In this document: in pieces, positions 52,671 to 61,404 of the stretch
Layout of the letters: every line of letters starts with the position of its first letter
Numbering within the stretch: the stretch's first letter is position 1
Assembly: GCA_965231765.1 (NCBI GenBank)
Contig: OZ246887.1
Span: 3,534,001 to 3,598,000, forward strand
Origin: JAAXHF01 sp963665955
GTDB taxonomy: Bacteria; Desulfobacterota; Binatia; Bin18
Direction of reading: 5' to 3'
Length of the DNA: 64,000 nt
Notes under the pieces: model-generated
The model's input: the letters and a program-made list of their open reading frames with translations, nothing else
Database searches by the model: none
What the model was told of the DNA's origin: nothing
Position numbers and translations under genes: made by a program

Positions 52671-53207
52671 CTATCCCTCTTCAGCATGACTCTCGTTGAC
52701 TTCGACAGAGTCTACTGCTTCCACAATCCACACCAAGTTTTCGCGAAAGATTAACCGGGCCTGACTACCCTGAGCCAGAGGCTGCTCCCCATCGTAGTTT
52801 CTGGCCCGCCACATCGTGCCTCGGAAGTGAATGCGTCCTTCGCCCTGGGACGGAATCGTTTCAGCCACTTCCACAATTTGGTTATACGCATCAAAGTCTT
52901 CGTCGGTATTCGCCTTATCGAGTGTTGCAGGCGCAAACCGCTGCATGATGCCTCGGAAGCCAACGAGCAGCACGAGGGAACTGATAAACCAAGCGATGAA
53001 CGCGGAAACTGGGCTATGCACCACGCCCAGCAGAAACAGCAGGCCGACACAGGCAGCACTGAAACCCAGGAAAAAGACGATCCCGCCTGGCATAAGCAGT
53101 TCGAGCAGCATCAGGACAATGCCGCCGATCAGCCACAGTGTACTTGGGGTGAACTCAAACACGATTCTCGTGACTATAGACGCCGCCCGACCAACATTGC
53201 AAGCCAT
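52671..53207 (-). CDS. NfeD-like membrane protein
   Basis: 178 residues from ATG 53207 (start uncertain; a GTG further in is possible). Three hydrophobic segments at ~15-80 (W-L-I-G-G-I-V-L-M-L-L-E-L-L-M-P-G-G) then a soluble OB-fold domain (G-E-G-R-I-H-F-R-G-T-M-W-R-A). Short NfeD of the class lacking the protease domain, partner of the two SPFH proteins. Confidence 0.88.
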   Translation of the reverse strand: MACNVGRAASIVTRIVFEFTPSTLWLIGGIVLMLLELLMPGGIVFFLGFSAACVGLLFLLGVVHSPVSAFIAWFISSLVLLVGFRGIMQRFAPATLDKANTDEDFDAYNQIVEVAETIPSQGEGRIHFRGTMWRARNYDGEQPLAQGSQARLIFRENLVWIVEAVDSVEVNESHAEEG

Positions 53208-53353
53208 TGAAATTACTGACAAAGACGCTATCCTCGAAGCGCTTTTGGCGGGTCAGGATCTGGATTTGCATGACTTTCCGGTGCGACTTGTCTGATGTGT
53301 TTTGCCGGGCCGTTTTGCAATCTCTCCGTATGTGGACACAGAAGGTAGGATAT

Positions 53354-54706
53354 ATGAGTACGTACGACTATGATCTGTTTGTGATTGGTGCTGGTTCGGG
53401 TGGCGTGCGGGCCAGTCGGATGGCGGCCTCGTATGGGGCACGGGTAGCAGTGGTAGAAGAGCGCTACCTTGGGGGCACGTGTGTGAATGTTGGCTGTATT
53501 CCGAAAAAGCTGTTTGTGTATGCGGCTGAATTCCGGGATCATTTTGAGGATGCAGCTGGCTTTGGCTGGACCGTCGGCGACCGGACGGTTGATTGGCCCA
53601 AGCTGGTCACCAACAAAAACATCGAGATCGAACGGCTCAACGGCATCTATCGCAATCTGCTGACCAACGCTGGAGCAGAGATCATTGAAGGCACAGCGCA
53701 TCTTGTGAATTCGCATACGGTTGCCGTTGGCGAGCGGCAGTATACGGCTGAATACATTTTGGTGGCGACTGGCAGCTGGCCGTTTCTCCCTAAGATTCCT
53801 GGTATTGAACATGCCATTTCATCAAACGAGGCCTTTTATTTAGAGCAGTTACCGAAGCGAGCCCTCATTGTGGGTGGCGGGTATATTGCGGTTGAGTTTG
53901 CCACAATTTTTCAGGGTCTTGGTGTTGAGGTGACTGAGCTATACCGAGGTGAGCTGTTTTTGCGCGGGTTCGACGTGGATGTCCGCAAGGTGCTGGCCGA
54001 TGAGATGCGCAAACGTGAGGTCGAGCTACGTTTCAACACGGATGTGGCGCGCATTGATAAGGCCGATGGAGGCTTGCAGGCGACGCTGCTAGATGGCACA
54101 ACGCTCGGAGCTGATCTTATCATGTACGCGACAGGCCGTTTGCCCAAGACAAAAAATATTGGACTTGAGGCGGTCGGGGTTGAGATGAATGAGATTGGGG
54201 CGGTCGCGGTTGATGCCTACTCGCAGTCTAGCGTCCCGAACATTTATGCCATTGGTGATTGTACTGATCGACTCAATCTGACGCCAATGGCTATCGCCGA
54301 GGGCCAAGCCATGGCGGAGACGCTCTTTCATAACAACCCGCTCAAACCAGACCACACCGATGTGGCGACGGCTGTGTTTAGCCATCCGCCGATTGGGACA
54401 ATCGGTTTAACAGAAGAAGAAGCCCGTGAGCGGTATGGCGAGGTCGATATCTACAAGTCGACGTTTCGGCCGCTCAAACACACGCTCAGCGGTCGAGATG
54501 AAAAAACGTTTATGAAACTGATCGTTGATCCAGCTTCTGATCGGGTGCTGGGCTGCCATATGATCGGGCCAGATTCGGGCGAGATTATCCAAGGCTTCTC
54601 CGTGGCGATTAAATGCCAAGCAACAAAGGCGCAGTTTGATGCCACGATTGGGATTCATCCTACTGCCGCCGAAGAGTTTGTGACGATGCGAACCAAGTCT
54701 GCATGA
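53354..54706 (+). CDS. gor: Glutathione reductase (class I FAD disulfide oxidoreductase)
   Basis: 450 residues from ATG 53354. The redox disulfide is C43-V-N-V-G-C48; F-V-I-G-A-G-S-G-G binds FAD; V-G-G-G-Y-I-A-V-E binds NADPH; the His-Glu pair is in I-G-I-H-P-T-A-A-E-E. G-S-G-G-V-R-A-S-R near the N-terminus is the GR type rather than dihydrolipoamide dehydrogenase. Regenerates GSH; mycothiol-like alternatives are unlikely. Confidence 0.92.
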   Translation: MSTYDYDLFVIGAGSGGVRASRMAASYGARVAVVEERYLGGTCVNVGCIPKKLFVYAAEFRDHFEDAAGFGWTVGDRTVDWPKLVTNKNIEIERLNGIYRNLLTNAGAEIIEGTAHLVNSHTVAVGERQYTAEYILVATGSWPFLPKIPGIEHAISSNEAFYLEQLPKRALIVGGGYIAVEFATIFQGLGVEVTELYRGELFLRGFDVDVRKVLADEMRKREVELRFNTDVARIDKADGGLQATLLDGTTLGADLIMYATGRLPKTKNIGLEAVGVEMNEIGAVAVDAYSQSSVPNIYAIGDCTDRLNLTPMAIAEGQAMAETLFHNNPLKPDHTDVATAVFSHPPIGTIGLTEEEARERYGEVDIYKSTFRPLKHTLSGRDEKTFMKLIVDPASDRVLGCHMIGPDSGEIIQGFSVAIKCQATKAQFDATIGIHPTAAEEFVTMRTKSA

Positions 54707-54768
54707 AAAGCGATTGTACACCGACTCCTTGAGAGGTCTGTCGAACCGAAACTAGAGGAGAACATGAG

Positions 54769-55851
54769 ATGCGTGCTGCAATAATGCGAGACCACAAACT
54801 GGTCGTTGATGAGGTGCCAACCCCGGAACCGGGACCGGGTGAGGTGCTGGTGAAAACCCTGGCGTGCGGAATCTGCGGTTCAGACTTGCATACGCTCAAG
54901 CATGCTGAGAAATTGGTTGAGGTGTCTGAGAAGTCGGGTGGCGTCTTTAATATGGACCTGCAGCGCGACATCGTTATGGGCCATGAATTCTGTGTCGAAG
55001 TGGTTGGGCATGGTCCCGAGACCAAGCAGACACTCAAAGCCGGAACGCGCGCATGCTCGATGCCGGTGCTGATTCGTCCTTCGGGGGTCGAGACGGTTGG
55101 CTACTCGAACAACAACCCCGGTGGTTATGGCGAGCTGATGCGGCTGACCGAAGGTTTGCTGCTTGCAGTGCCCAATGGCCTCACGACCGAATACGCCGCG
55201 CTAACCGAACCGATGGCAGTCGGCTATCACGCCGTACAAATGGCCCGTATGGATAAGGACGATGTGCCGCTGGTGATTGGCTGTGGTCCGGTTGGTTTGG
55301 CGGTGATTGCTGCGCTGCGCATGAAGAATATCCGCCCCGTTGTAGCAGCGGATTTTTCATCCCGTCGGCGGAAACTCGCCGAAGCGATGGGGGCAGACAT
55401 TATCATCGATCCGAAAGAAACGTCCCCGTACGATAGTTGGAAAGAAGCAGCGGTGGCCGATCCGAAGAGTGCTCCGCAGCAAGCCCCCTGGGCAGTTGGT
55501 CCACCACTGCGACCGGCAGTGATGTTTGAATGCGTGGGCGTCCCTGGGGTGATTAATCAGATGATGATGTCGGTTCCACAAGGCGCACGCATCGTCGTGG
55601 TTGGGGTGTGTATGGAGGATGACACCATCCAGCCAATGTTTGGGATTAACAAGGAGTTAAACCTCCAGTTTGTCCTCGGCTACTCCCGCGAAGAGTTCAG
55701 CGAGACGCTGTATAATATTGCGGATGGAAAAGTCCCGGTTGAGCCGCTGATCACCGGTAAAGTTGGTGTGGAAGGTGTCGCCCAAGCATTTGAAGATCTC
55801 GGCTCGCCTGAGCAGCATGCCAAGATTCTTGTTGAACCGTGGCGAAGTTAG
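54769..55851 (+). CDS. Zinc-type alcohol dehydrogenase family protein
   Basis: 360 residues. Catalytic zinc ligands are in C-G-I-C-G-S-D-L-H and G-H-E-F; the Rossmann motif is G-C-G-P-V-G-L-A. The four-Cys structural zinc loop of classical ADHs is absent (the region reads R-A-C-S-M-P-V-L-I-R). Resembles threonine-dehydrogenase/sorbitol-type members. Substrate unknown. 62 bp after gor. Confidence 0.88.
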   Translation: MRAAIMRDHKLVVDEVPTPEPGPGEVLVKTLACGICGSDLHTLKHAEKLVEVSEKSGGVFNMDLQRDIVMGHEFCVEVVGHGPETKQTLKAGTRACSMPVLIRPSGVETVGYSNNNPGGYGELMRLTEGLLLAVPNGLTTEYAALTEPMAVGYHAVQMARMDKDDVPLVIGCGPVGLAVIAALRMKNIRPVVAADFSSRRRKLAEAMGADIIIDPKETSPYDSWKEAAVADPKSAPQQAPWAVGPPLRPAVMFECVGVPGVINQMMMSVPQGARIVVVGVCMEDDTIQPMFGINKELNLQFVLGYSREEFSETLYNIADGKVPVEPLITGKVGVEGVAQAFEDLGSPEQHAKILVEPWRS

Positions 55852-55896
55852 CAGTTCAGTGCGTAGGGGCGGTCCGTGAACCGCCCTACATCTCTC

Positions 55897-56349
55897 TTAC
55901 ATCTGCCCCGTCTGCTGGGCCCATAACCCTTGGGCTTGCTCCCAGCCTACAACCGCTAATGTATTGCCATCTTCATCAATGAACTGCAGCGGCCCCAGAA
56001 ACGTCATATAGAACTCGCTGTCTTCGACAAAATTGGTCTGATCGTGCCGGGCATTACACGCTTCGTAGCCATAGCCTACCGCTGTTGCCGTTGAGCCACC
56101 TTCTTCATTCCCGCCTCGGACTTCCATTTTTCCTTTGGTAAGAAAATATTCGCCTGGCCCAACGTGAATGTGTCTGGCAAAAGATGAGCCTCTGGGACAG
56201 TCAAAGATAGCTGTCCATGCACCAGATTCAGGTGATGCGTGCAAAAGCTTCCACTGAATTCCGCCGGTGGAAAATTCTCCAGGAAAAGGTTGCCAGGTCA
56301 CCGAGCTGACATGCACGTAATCACCTGCCAGTTTTTCTTTGAGTGCCAT
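55897..56349 (-). CDS. Cupin-fold protein, acetylacetone-dioxygenase-like
   Basis: 150 residues from ATG 56349. F-A-R-H-I-H-V-G-P-G-E-Y-F motif 1 (two His and Glu) and G-Y-G-Y-E-A-C-N-A-R-H-D-Q-T motif 2 give a likely Fe(II) or Zn site; similar proteins act as 2,4'-dihydroxyacetophenone- or acetylacetone-cleaving-type dioxygenases or anti-sigma partners. Substrate unknown. Confidence 0.8.
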   Translation of the reverse strand: MALKEKLAGDYVHVSSVTWQPFPGEFSTGGIQWKLLHASPESGAWTAIFDCPRGSSFARHIHVGPGEYFLTKGKMEVRGGNEEGGSTATAVGYGYEACNARHDQTNFVEDSEFYMTFLGPLQFIDEDGNTLAVVGWEQAQGLWAQQTGQM

Positions 56350-56656
56350 TCCATCCCTCCTTCGTGTTCTGCGTTGCAAATATTTTGATGTGTCCTCCGA
56401 CATAAAATGATCTGGTCTGAGATGCAAGGGGAGCTTGGGTCATTTCAAGACAAGCAGCCTTCTTTCACTCCCATCCCTCTTCTCCTGACGCCCGGAATAC
56501 GATACTTCTGCTCCTGCAAATAGCAGCAGGTTTTCTCTGGCTGCACCATTTTCTGGAATGCCGGAGATGTAAGAAGCTGTTGTCAAGCCTATGGCGCGGT
56601 GCGCGCGACGGTTTTATAATAACTTCTAGAAGGTAGCCGTATCACGAGGAGGCCGG

Positions 56657-57730
56657 ATGAGAGAGGCGGTAGTGGTTGTTGGGGTAGTGGCGGGAGTATC
56701 GCTCGTCCTGGTCGTCCTCGCCCTGTTGTCTTCCTTTGGCGTATTTGAGGTGCTCGATCCCCGCTTTGCTGGGAGCTGTAGTGTCGTCCCAGGACCGCCC
56801 GGCCCTGAAGATATTGCCATCGACCACGAGACTGGGATAGCCTATATCTCGTCCGACGATAGGCGTGCGCACCAGCACGGGGCGAACATCCCTGGACAGA
56901 TTTACCAGCTGGATCTATCTAAACCCGCCAACCCTGACACGGTCCCTGAACTCCTGACTGGGACTGATCAGCTTGAGTCCTTTCATCCCCATGGCATAAG
57001 TCTGTTTCGAACCGCTGCCGGCCAAACCTTGCTTTTTGTCATTAATCACGCGGTTCCCGACCAGCCGCGAGCCGGCCACAGTATCGAAATCTTTGCAACT
57101 GCTGAAGGCAGGCTGAATCACCTCGAGAGTATTGCCAATCTGCTCTTTCGTTCGCCAAATGACATTGCCGCCGTTGGGCCGCGCCAGTTCTATGTGACCA
57201 ATGATCGTGGCTATCTGGATGGAATCGCGATGCAACTGGAACGTATCTTTAGCTGGGCAAATTCCGATGTGGTGTATTTTGATGGTCAGGTCGCCAGTGT
57301 TGTATTGGATGGGTTGACCTTTGCGAATGGCATTCAGTTTGAGCCGCAGACCGAGCGAGTCTTTATTACCGAGACAGGAGCCAACACACTCAGTATCTAT
57401 CGTCGATCCCGTGCCGATGGAGCGCTGACGCCTACAAATGGGGCGGAAGTGGGTCGTGGGCCTGATAATATTGACATTGATGAAAACGGCAATATCTGGA
57501 TTGCGACCCACCCTAAGACCTTCAAGCTGATCGCCCATGCGGACAGACCAGAGTCGCCATCCCCCAGTCGAGTCGTGCGACTGCAAGAGGATGGAACAAG
57601 CCTTGAAGAGATCTATGTTGGGACTGGGGAAGAGCTCTCTGCTGTCAGCGTGGCTGCGGCGTACAATGGAGAGATGCTGCTTGGGACAATTTTTGATGCC
57701 AAGCTGTTACGGTGCCGGTTGGCGGAATAA
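56657..57730 (+). CDS. Paraoxonase/arylesterase-like propeller protein with N-terminal anchor
   Basis: 357 residues. An uncleaved-type hydrophobic N-terminus (V-V-V-V-G-V-V-A-G-V-S-L-V-L-V-V) anchors a six-bladed propeller facing the periplasm. G-P-E-D-I-A-I-D, F-H-P-H-G-I-S, S-P-N-D-I-A-A-V-G and F-A-N-G-I match the paraoxonase calcium ligands and His pair, stronger than SMP-30. Probably a lactonase. Confidence 0.82.
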   Translation: MREAVVVVGVVAGVSLVLVVLALLSSFGVFEVLDPRFAGSCSVVPGPPGPEDIAIDHETGIAYISSDDRRAHQHGANIPGQIYQLDLSKPANPDTVPELLTGTDQLESFHPHGISLFRTAAGQTLLFVINHAVPDQPRAGHSIEIFATAEGRLNHLESIANLLFRSPNDIAAVGPRQFYVTNDRGYLDGIAMQLERIFSWANSDVVYFDGQVASVVLDGLTFANGIQFEPQTERVFITETGANTLSIYRRSRADGALTPTNGAEVGRGPDNIDIDENGNIWIATHPKTFKLIAHADRPESPSPSRVVRLQEDGTSLEEIYVGTGEELSAVSVAAAYNGEMLLGTIFDAKLLRCRLAE

Positions 57731-57758
57731 GCGAAGAGAAGAGTTCGTATTTTTTTCT

Positions 57759-57779
57759 CTCTCTCCCGCAGGGAGAGGG
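57759..57779. repeat. CTCTCTCCC/GGGAGAGGG palindrome
   Basis: Nine-bp stem with loop GCA, related to the palindrome at 45748-45768. It lies between convergent genes. A run of T precedes it on the plus strand, so on neither strand does the hairpin precede a U-run. Confidence 0.55.
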
Positions 57780-57804
57780 TCGGAGTGAGGGTGTTTTCTT
57801 GCTC

Positions 57805-58266
57805 TCACTTTCCTTCCGGCACCGCCGAGACATGATACAAAAATAACTGCCACGTTCCGTTGTCTTTCACATATGTCCGACTGAAGCGAATGGGGAAAGT
57901 GACTTCCTCGCCGTCTTTTGGTTTATTCAGAATCTCATATGTGCCCCATACAATGCCGCTATCGCCGACGACGCGAAACTCAGGATTCTGAGGTGTAACT
58001 GTAAACTTTTCGACTGCGTCAAAGAGTTGCTGATAGCCTTCTCGGCGGGCAGGCTTTGTGTCGATTGCCTTGAGCGAGCCTGGGTTCATGGCAACAATTT
58101 GTTCATGCTGCATGGTCATGACGGTTTCCAGGTCACTCGCATTCAACGCCGCGATCTCTTTTTCAAAAACAGCCTTGAGGCTCGCGACGTTGTCACCCAG
58201 GGCGATAGCTGGCATGAAGGCGAGGGTGAGGATGAAAACGGTAGGAATATAACGGTGCAGAAACAT
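57805..58266 (-). CDS. Secreted DUF4440/SnoaL-like NTF2-fold protein
   Basis: 153 residues from ATG 58266 with a signal peptide (P-T-V-F-I-L-T-L-A-F-M-P-A-I-A-L-G). The NTF2-like domain carries I-A-A-L-N-A-S-D-L-E-T and G-I-V-W-G-T-Y-E; no clear catalytic residues. Function unknown. Confidence 0.8.
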   Translation of the reverse strand: MFLHRYIPTVFILTLAFMPAIALGDNVASLKAVFEKEIAALNASDLETVMTMQHEQIVAMNPGSLKAIDTKPARREGYQQLFDAVEKFTVTPQNPEFRVVGDSGIVWGTYEILNKPKDGEEVTFPIRFSRTYVKDNGTWQLFLYHVSAVPEGK

Positions 58267-58347
58267 AGGTCCTCCTTTGGTTGAGGAGCCTATCATAGGA
58301 ACTGATGAGAACGCACCTGTTCCTGCTATTTCTGAGGTCGCCCTATC

Positions 58348-59088
58348 CTATACGCCCCGGGCCGCTGCCGCCGCGACATGTCCAGCAAAACTCGTCACAA
58401 ACGTTTTGAGTCCAGTCAGCTGACTCATTTCAGTATAGTGCCCCGTGCGTATTGCCGAACGTGGAGACAGGAGAACCGTCGCTGCGGTATATAGCTGTTC
58501 TTGGACTAGTTTTCTGCACAGAATGTCGTAGCGGTCAGCGTAAGAAGCGCCTTGAAATTCTAAGAAAACTGGAAAGTGTGGAGACTTATCTTCCACCGGT
58601 TTACGAGAACCGGGGGCATCTTCGACTAAAATCAGATAGCCGACAAATGGCCGAGGAATATCCCCAAAAGCGCCTTCCCGATAGGCCGTCTGAAGATCTA
58701 GCGCTGTCCCCATGGCTTCTTCTGTTCGGTTGTTTGCATTATTGCCGAAAGACGGCCCAACTTGAGATTTGAATTCGAGCGCGGCAATGAGCTGGCCGTC
58801 ATGGATAACCAGTAGATCCCACAATTTTGTTGGCCGAAAATAGCCTGGAAGTGTCAGCAGGCGACGCTGTTGCATAATATCTGTCTGAGCAAGGCCATTG
58901 GCTGATACGAGATCGCTGACGAGTCGGACAAAGCCGTCCATGTTTTTCCCCGCAGTCACTGCGCTGCGTTCTCCTTGATCTGTTTTTCCTCCTGTCTGCT
59001 GCTTACGGGTCGCCCGCTGGCGATTCCGCCAGAACTCTCGAACAGATTGTCGCCCACGTTCTTCGTAATTTGTCACTTCAATTGCCAT
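58348..59088 (-). CDS. Type II restriction endonuclease, XhoI/PaeR7I-like
   Basis: 246 residues. K-L-W-D-L-L-V-I-H-D-G-Q-L-I-A-A-L-E-F-K-S-Q shows the PD-(D/E)xK core (D, then E-F-K), and S-F-G-N-N-A-N-N-R-T-E-E-A-M-G the family loop. XhoI-family enzymes cut CTCGAG. Encoded 9 bp after the matching methyltransferase on the same strand. CTCGAG sites occur in this window (for instance at 1287 and 33268), consistent with host protection. Confidence 0.88.
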   Translation of the reverse strand: MAIEVTNYEERGRQSVREFWRNRQRATRKQQTGGKTDQGERSAVTAGKNMDGFVRLVSDLVSANGLAQTDIMQQRRLLTLPGYFRPTKLWDLLVIHDGQLIAALEFKSQVGPSFGNNANNRTEEAMGTALDLQTAYREGAFGDIPRPFVGYLILVEDAPGSRKPVEDKSPHFPVFLEFQGASYADRYDILCRKLVQEQLYTAATVLLSPRSAIRTGHYTEMSQLTGLKTFVTSFAGHVAAAAARGV

Positions 59089-59097
59089 AGAGGAGAC

Positions 59098-60843
59098 TCA
59101 TCTGGAGGGAAGGCTCACGTTTCTCAGAATCTTTGCGTCCTTCTTTGTTAAGCCATACAGCTTCCCAATAAGGTTGATATTCTCAGTAGGAGGAGGGGAT
59201 TCACTTGCATGAAGTAACTCTTCTTTGAGCTGTTCGGACAGAGAGTCCCAATGTGGAATCCGAATACGGCGCAAGTGTTGTGCCTGGAATCGTAAATAGC
59301 CACCCCGCATTTTTGTTGAATAGAGAGAGACAAAGAGATGAGCGATCCCAGACAAGAGGACGAATTGCAAGGCTTTGAGATCCCAGGTGTCTGAGACGAT
59401 ATAGTACAGGTTGTGGTGCGGATAAAACCTGCCCTCTTCATAGACAATATGAGCCGTGCCTTTGATGTCGGGAATCAGCAATTTGGGCTGACTTGTGAGC
59501 GCTGGATAAATACGGTCAATGGTTCGATACCAATTCTGAGGCGCACGCTTGGCAACATGTCGTTGACTCAGCGCCACTTTGTGGCCTTCCATGTACGCTG
59601 CAAATTTGGGGTAGCGCTGTAAATGCACCAAGGCCCCATCTTCTTGGAAGGGGTTCAGAATGCCCCGCCCCCTCCATTGGACCGTTCCGCTCTGGATGTC
59701 TGCGGTCATGATCAGAGGAAGCTTGCGACCTTCCTCAACGCCCAACTCCTCAAACGGACCGATAAAAACAGCGTCTGCGCCTGTAGCTACGCCAATGCCG
59801 ACTTTGCAGCCTGCCTCTTCGAGTGTTGGAAACTGTGACTCGATGTGGCGAACGAGTGCAAGTTCATCAAAGGATTCGAGGACCCAGGGATCGGAGCCTT
59901 GGGCAATACGGGCGATCTCGATGATGCTGTTATTGGCGAGCTGAGGGCGTGTCATCATATCTGAAGCCAGCTTTTTCAAAGCTGACTGCTCAATTTCCGG
60001 ACGTTGGGCTAAGCGAGTTTTCCCTGCTTTTTCTCGGGCAATAATGGTAATGGCCGGATAGGCACTCACTTCAGCATGAAACGCAGGCGTGTCTACCATG
60101 TCCACGTAATACTTGAGCGAGAAGTGGTCTGCAATGAGCTTTCGAAGCGGTCCTCCGTAGCGATTCTTCATCCACCGATCAGAGCAGATCATTCCGAGCG
60201 TACCTTGTGGCTCTAACGAGAGGAGTGCTTTTTCGATGAATGGGATGTAGAGATCGGCTCGGTCAAAGATTGTCTGAAAGCGTTTTCGATACTCGGTCAT
60301 TAACTCGTCTGGAATCAGTTCGTGTCGCACGTAGGGTGGGTTGCCGACAATATGTGATAAGGAAAAAGGAAAATCTTTAAGCAGAAAATCTCCTCGGACT
60401 AACCAGCTTCTGAGCAAGGTTTGCGCAGTTTCGGAAGACAGACCAAAACGTGCGAGGAGTTGGAGAAGTGTGTTTCGCGTTTCGGCGAAGCTTTCTTGGT
60501 GGAGCTCTACGGCACGGATTGCGTTTCGGAGATCAGCTGTGACGTCGGCAGAAGAATCTTCCTGAGCTTGATATGCTGTCAAGAGTCGCTCGACAGCAGT
60601 GAGAAGGAACTCACCCCTTCCAAACGATGGTTCGAGGAGCCGTTTGTGATGTAAGGGAACATCAGTCGTATACCCAGACAGGTCAAGAATAAACTCAACA
60701 ACCTCCCGCCGCGTAAAAACGGCTCCACGCTCTCCGCCTCTTGCTTGGGCGAGTTGTGCCAGGGCATCCTGGACTGGGTTGAAGCCTGGGAGGAAGTGCT
60801 GCACGGTCTGCGTATTGAGTGGGGTCGCGACGCTTTTGGGCAT
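59098..60843 (-). CDS. Adenine-specific DNA methyltransferase, partner of XhoI-like endonuclease
   Basis: 581 residues. SAM-binding region L-L-E-P-S-F-G-R-G-E-F near residue 68, catalytic N-P-P-Y near 167-170, then a long C-terminal target-recognition region (T-A-D-I-Q-S, R-A-P-Q-N-W-Y, R-G-G-Y-L-R-F-Q-A-Q). Order resembles M.PaeR7I/M.XhoI gamma-type enzymes that make m6A in CTCGAG. Complete; first gene of the pair. Confidence 0.9.
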   Translation of the reverse strand: MPKSVATPLNTQTVQHFLPGFNPVQDALAQLAQARGGERGAVFTRREVVEFILDLSGYTTDVPLHHKRLLEPSFGRGEFLLTAVERLLTAYQAQEDSSADVTADLRNAIRAVELHQESFAETRNTLLQLLARFGLSSETAQTLLRSWLVRGDFLLKDFPFSLSHIVGNPPYVRHELIPDELMTEYRKRFQTIFDRADLYIPFIEKALLSLEPQGTLGMICSDRWMKNRYGGPLRKLIADHFSLKYYVDMVDTPAFHAEVSAYPAITIIAREKAGKTRLAQRPEIEQSALKKLASDMMTRPQLANNSIIEIARIAQGSDPWVLESFDELALVRHIESQFPTLEEAGCKVGIGVATGADAVFIGPFEELGVEEGRKLPLIMTADIQSGTVQWRGRGILNPFQEDGALVHLQRYPKFAAYMEGHKVALSQRHVAKRAPQNWYRTIDRIYPALTSQPKLLIPDIKGTAHIVYEEGRFYPHHNLYYIVSDTWDLKALQFVLLSGIAHLFVSLYSTKMRGGYLRFQAQHLRRIRIPHWDSLSEQLKEELLHASESPPPTENINLIGKLYGLTKKDAKILRNVSLPSR

Positions 60844-60959
60844 TTGGCCAGCCTACCACTGCCTCTTCTTGTCGTCACCCTGTCCGCGTTTGTCTTCTCC
60901 CTAATATCTTTGGTATACCTCCCAGACATTTGTTTGAAACAGACACAGGAGGGATACGT

Positions 60960-61268
60960 ATGGCCTTATATCTTGATGAAGTCTGGATCAAAGACCCGAC
61001 TCCCGAGCGGGTCAAAGAATTTACGAAATTGATCGGCACAGCGGCCAAGGCTCCGACCTCTGTTGGTGTGCCGCAAGGGGTCCGCCAAGTTGCTGGTCCG
61101 TGGATGTCGAATGAGGAGCCAAAGGCGATTTTTATCGTTGAGATTCCTGACCATAGGCTGACCTTCCCAATCTTTGGACGGCACCTGGCCCACGGGCTTA
61201 TCGAAAAGCGCCGTTTGACTCCGATTGTGGAATGGGGCGAAGTGGAAAAGATGGTCGAACAGCTTTAA
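60960..61268 (+). CDS. Hypothetical protein, 102 residues
   Basis: From ATG 60960, with CAGGAGGGATACGT upstream. Soluble alpha/beta composition; K-D-P-T-P-E-R-V-K-E-F near the N-terminus and H-G-L-I-E-K-R-R-L-T-P-I-V-E-W near the C-terminus suggest a ferredoxin-like small domain, but I do not recognise a family. Divergent from the methyltransferase. Confidence 0.65.
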   Translation: MALYLDEVWIKDPTPERVKEFTKLIGTAAKAPTSVGVPQGVRQVAGPWMSNEEPKAIFIVEIPDHRLTFPIFGRHLAHGLIEKRRLTPIVEWGEVEKMVEQL

Positions 61269-61404
61269 TACCTCATGACTCTTTGATTGAATGATGCTGG
61301 CGAGTGGACTGGCCGAGATGATGATTGGCTGTTATCGGACGGGAGCCACAGGTATCTTTCTCACGAGTTTGTCTCATCGCCGGTTCATACGGATTATGAT
61401 CTCC

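Noticed and set aside
53197..53295. 32-codon open stretch rich in acidic residues before gor
   Set aside because: Looks protein-like but has only a TTG start, overlaps the nfeD start on the other strand, and is too short to support.
45748..57779. CCCTCTCCC palindromes at 45748 and 57759 as Rho-independent terminators
   Set aside because: No U-run follows the stem on the relevant strand; more likely copies of a common palindromic repeat.
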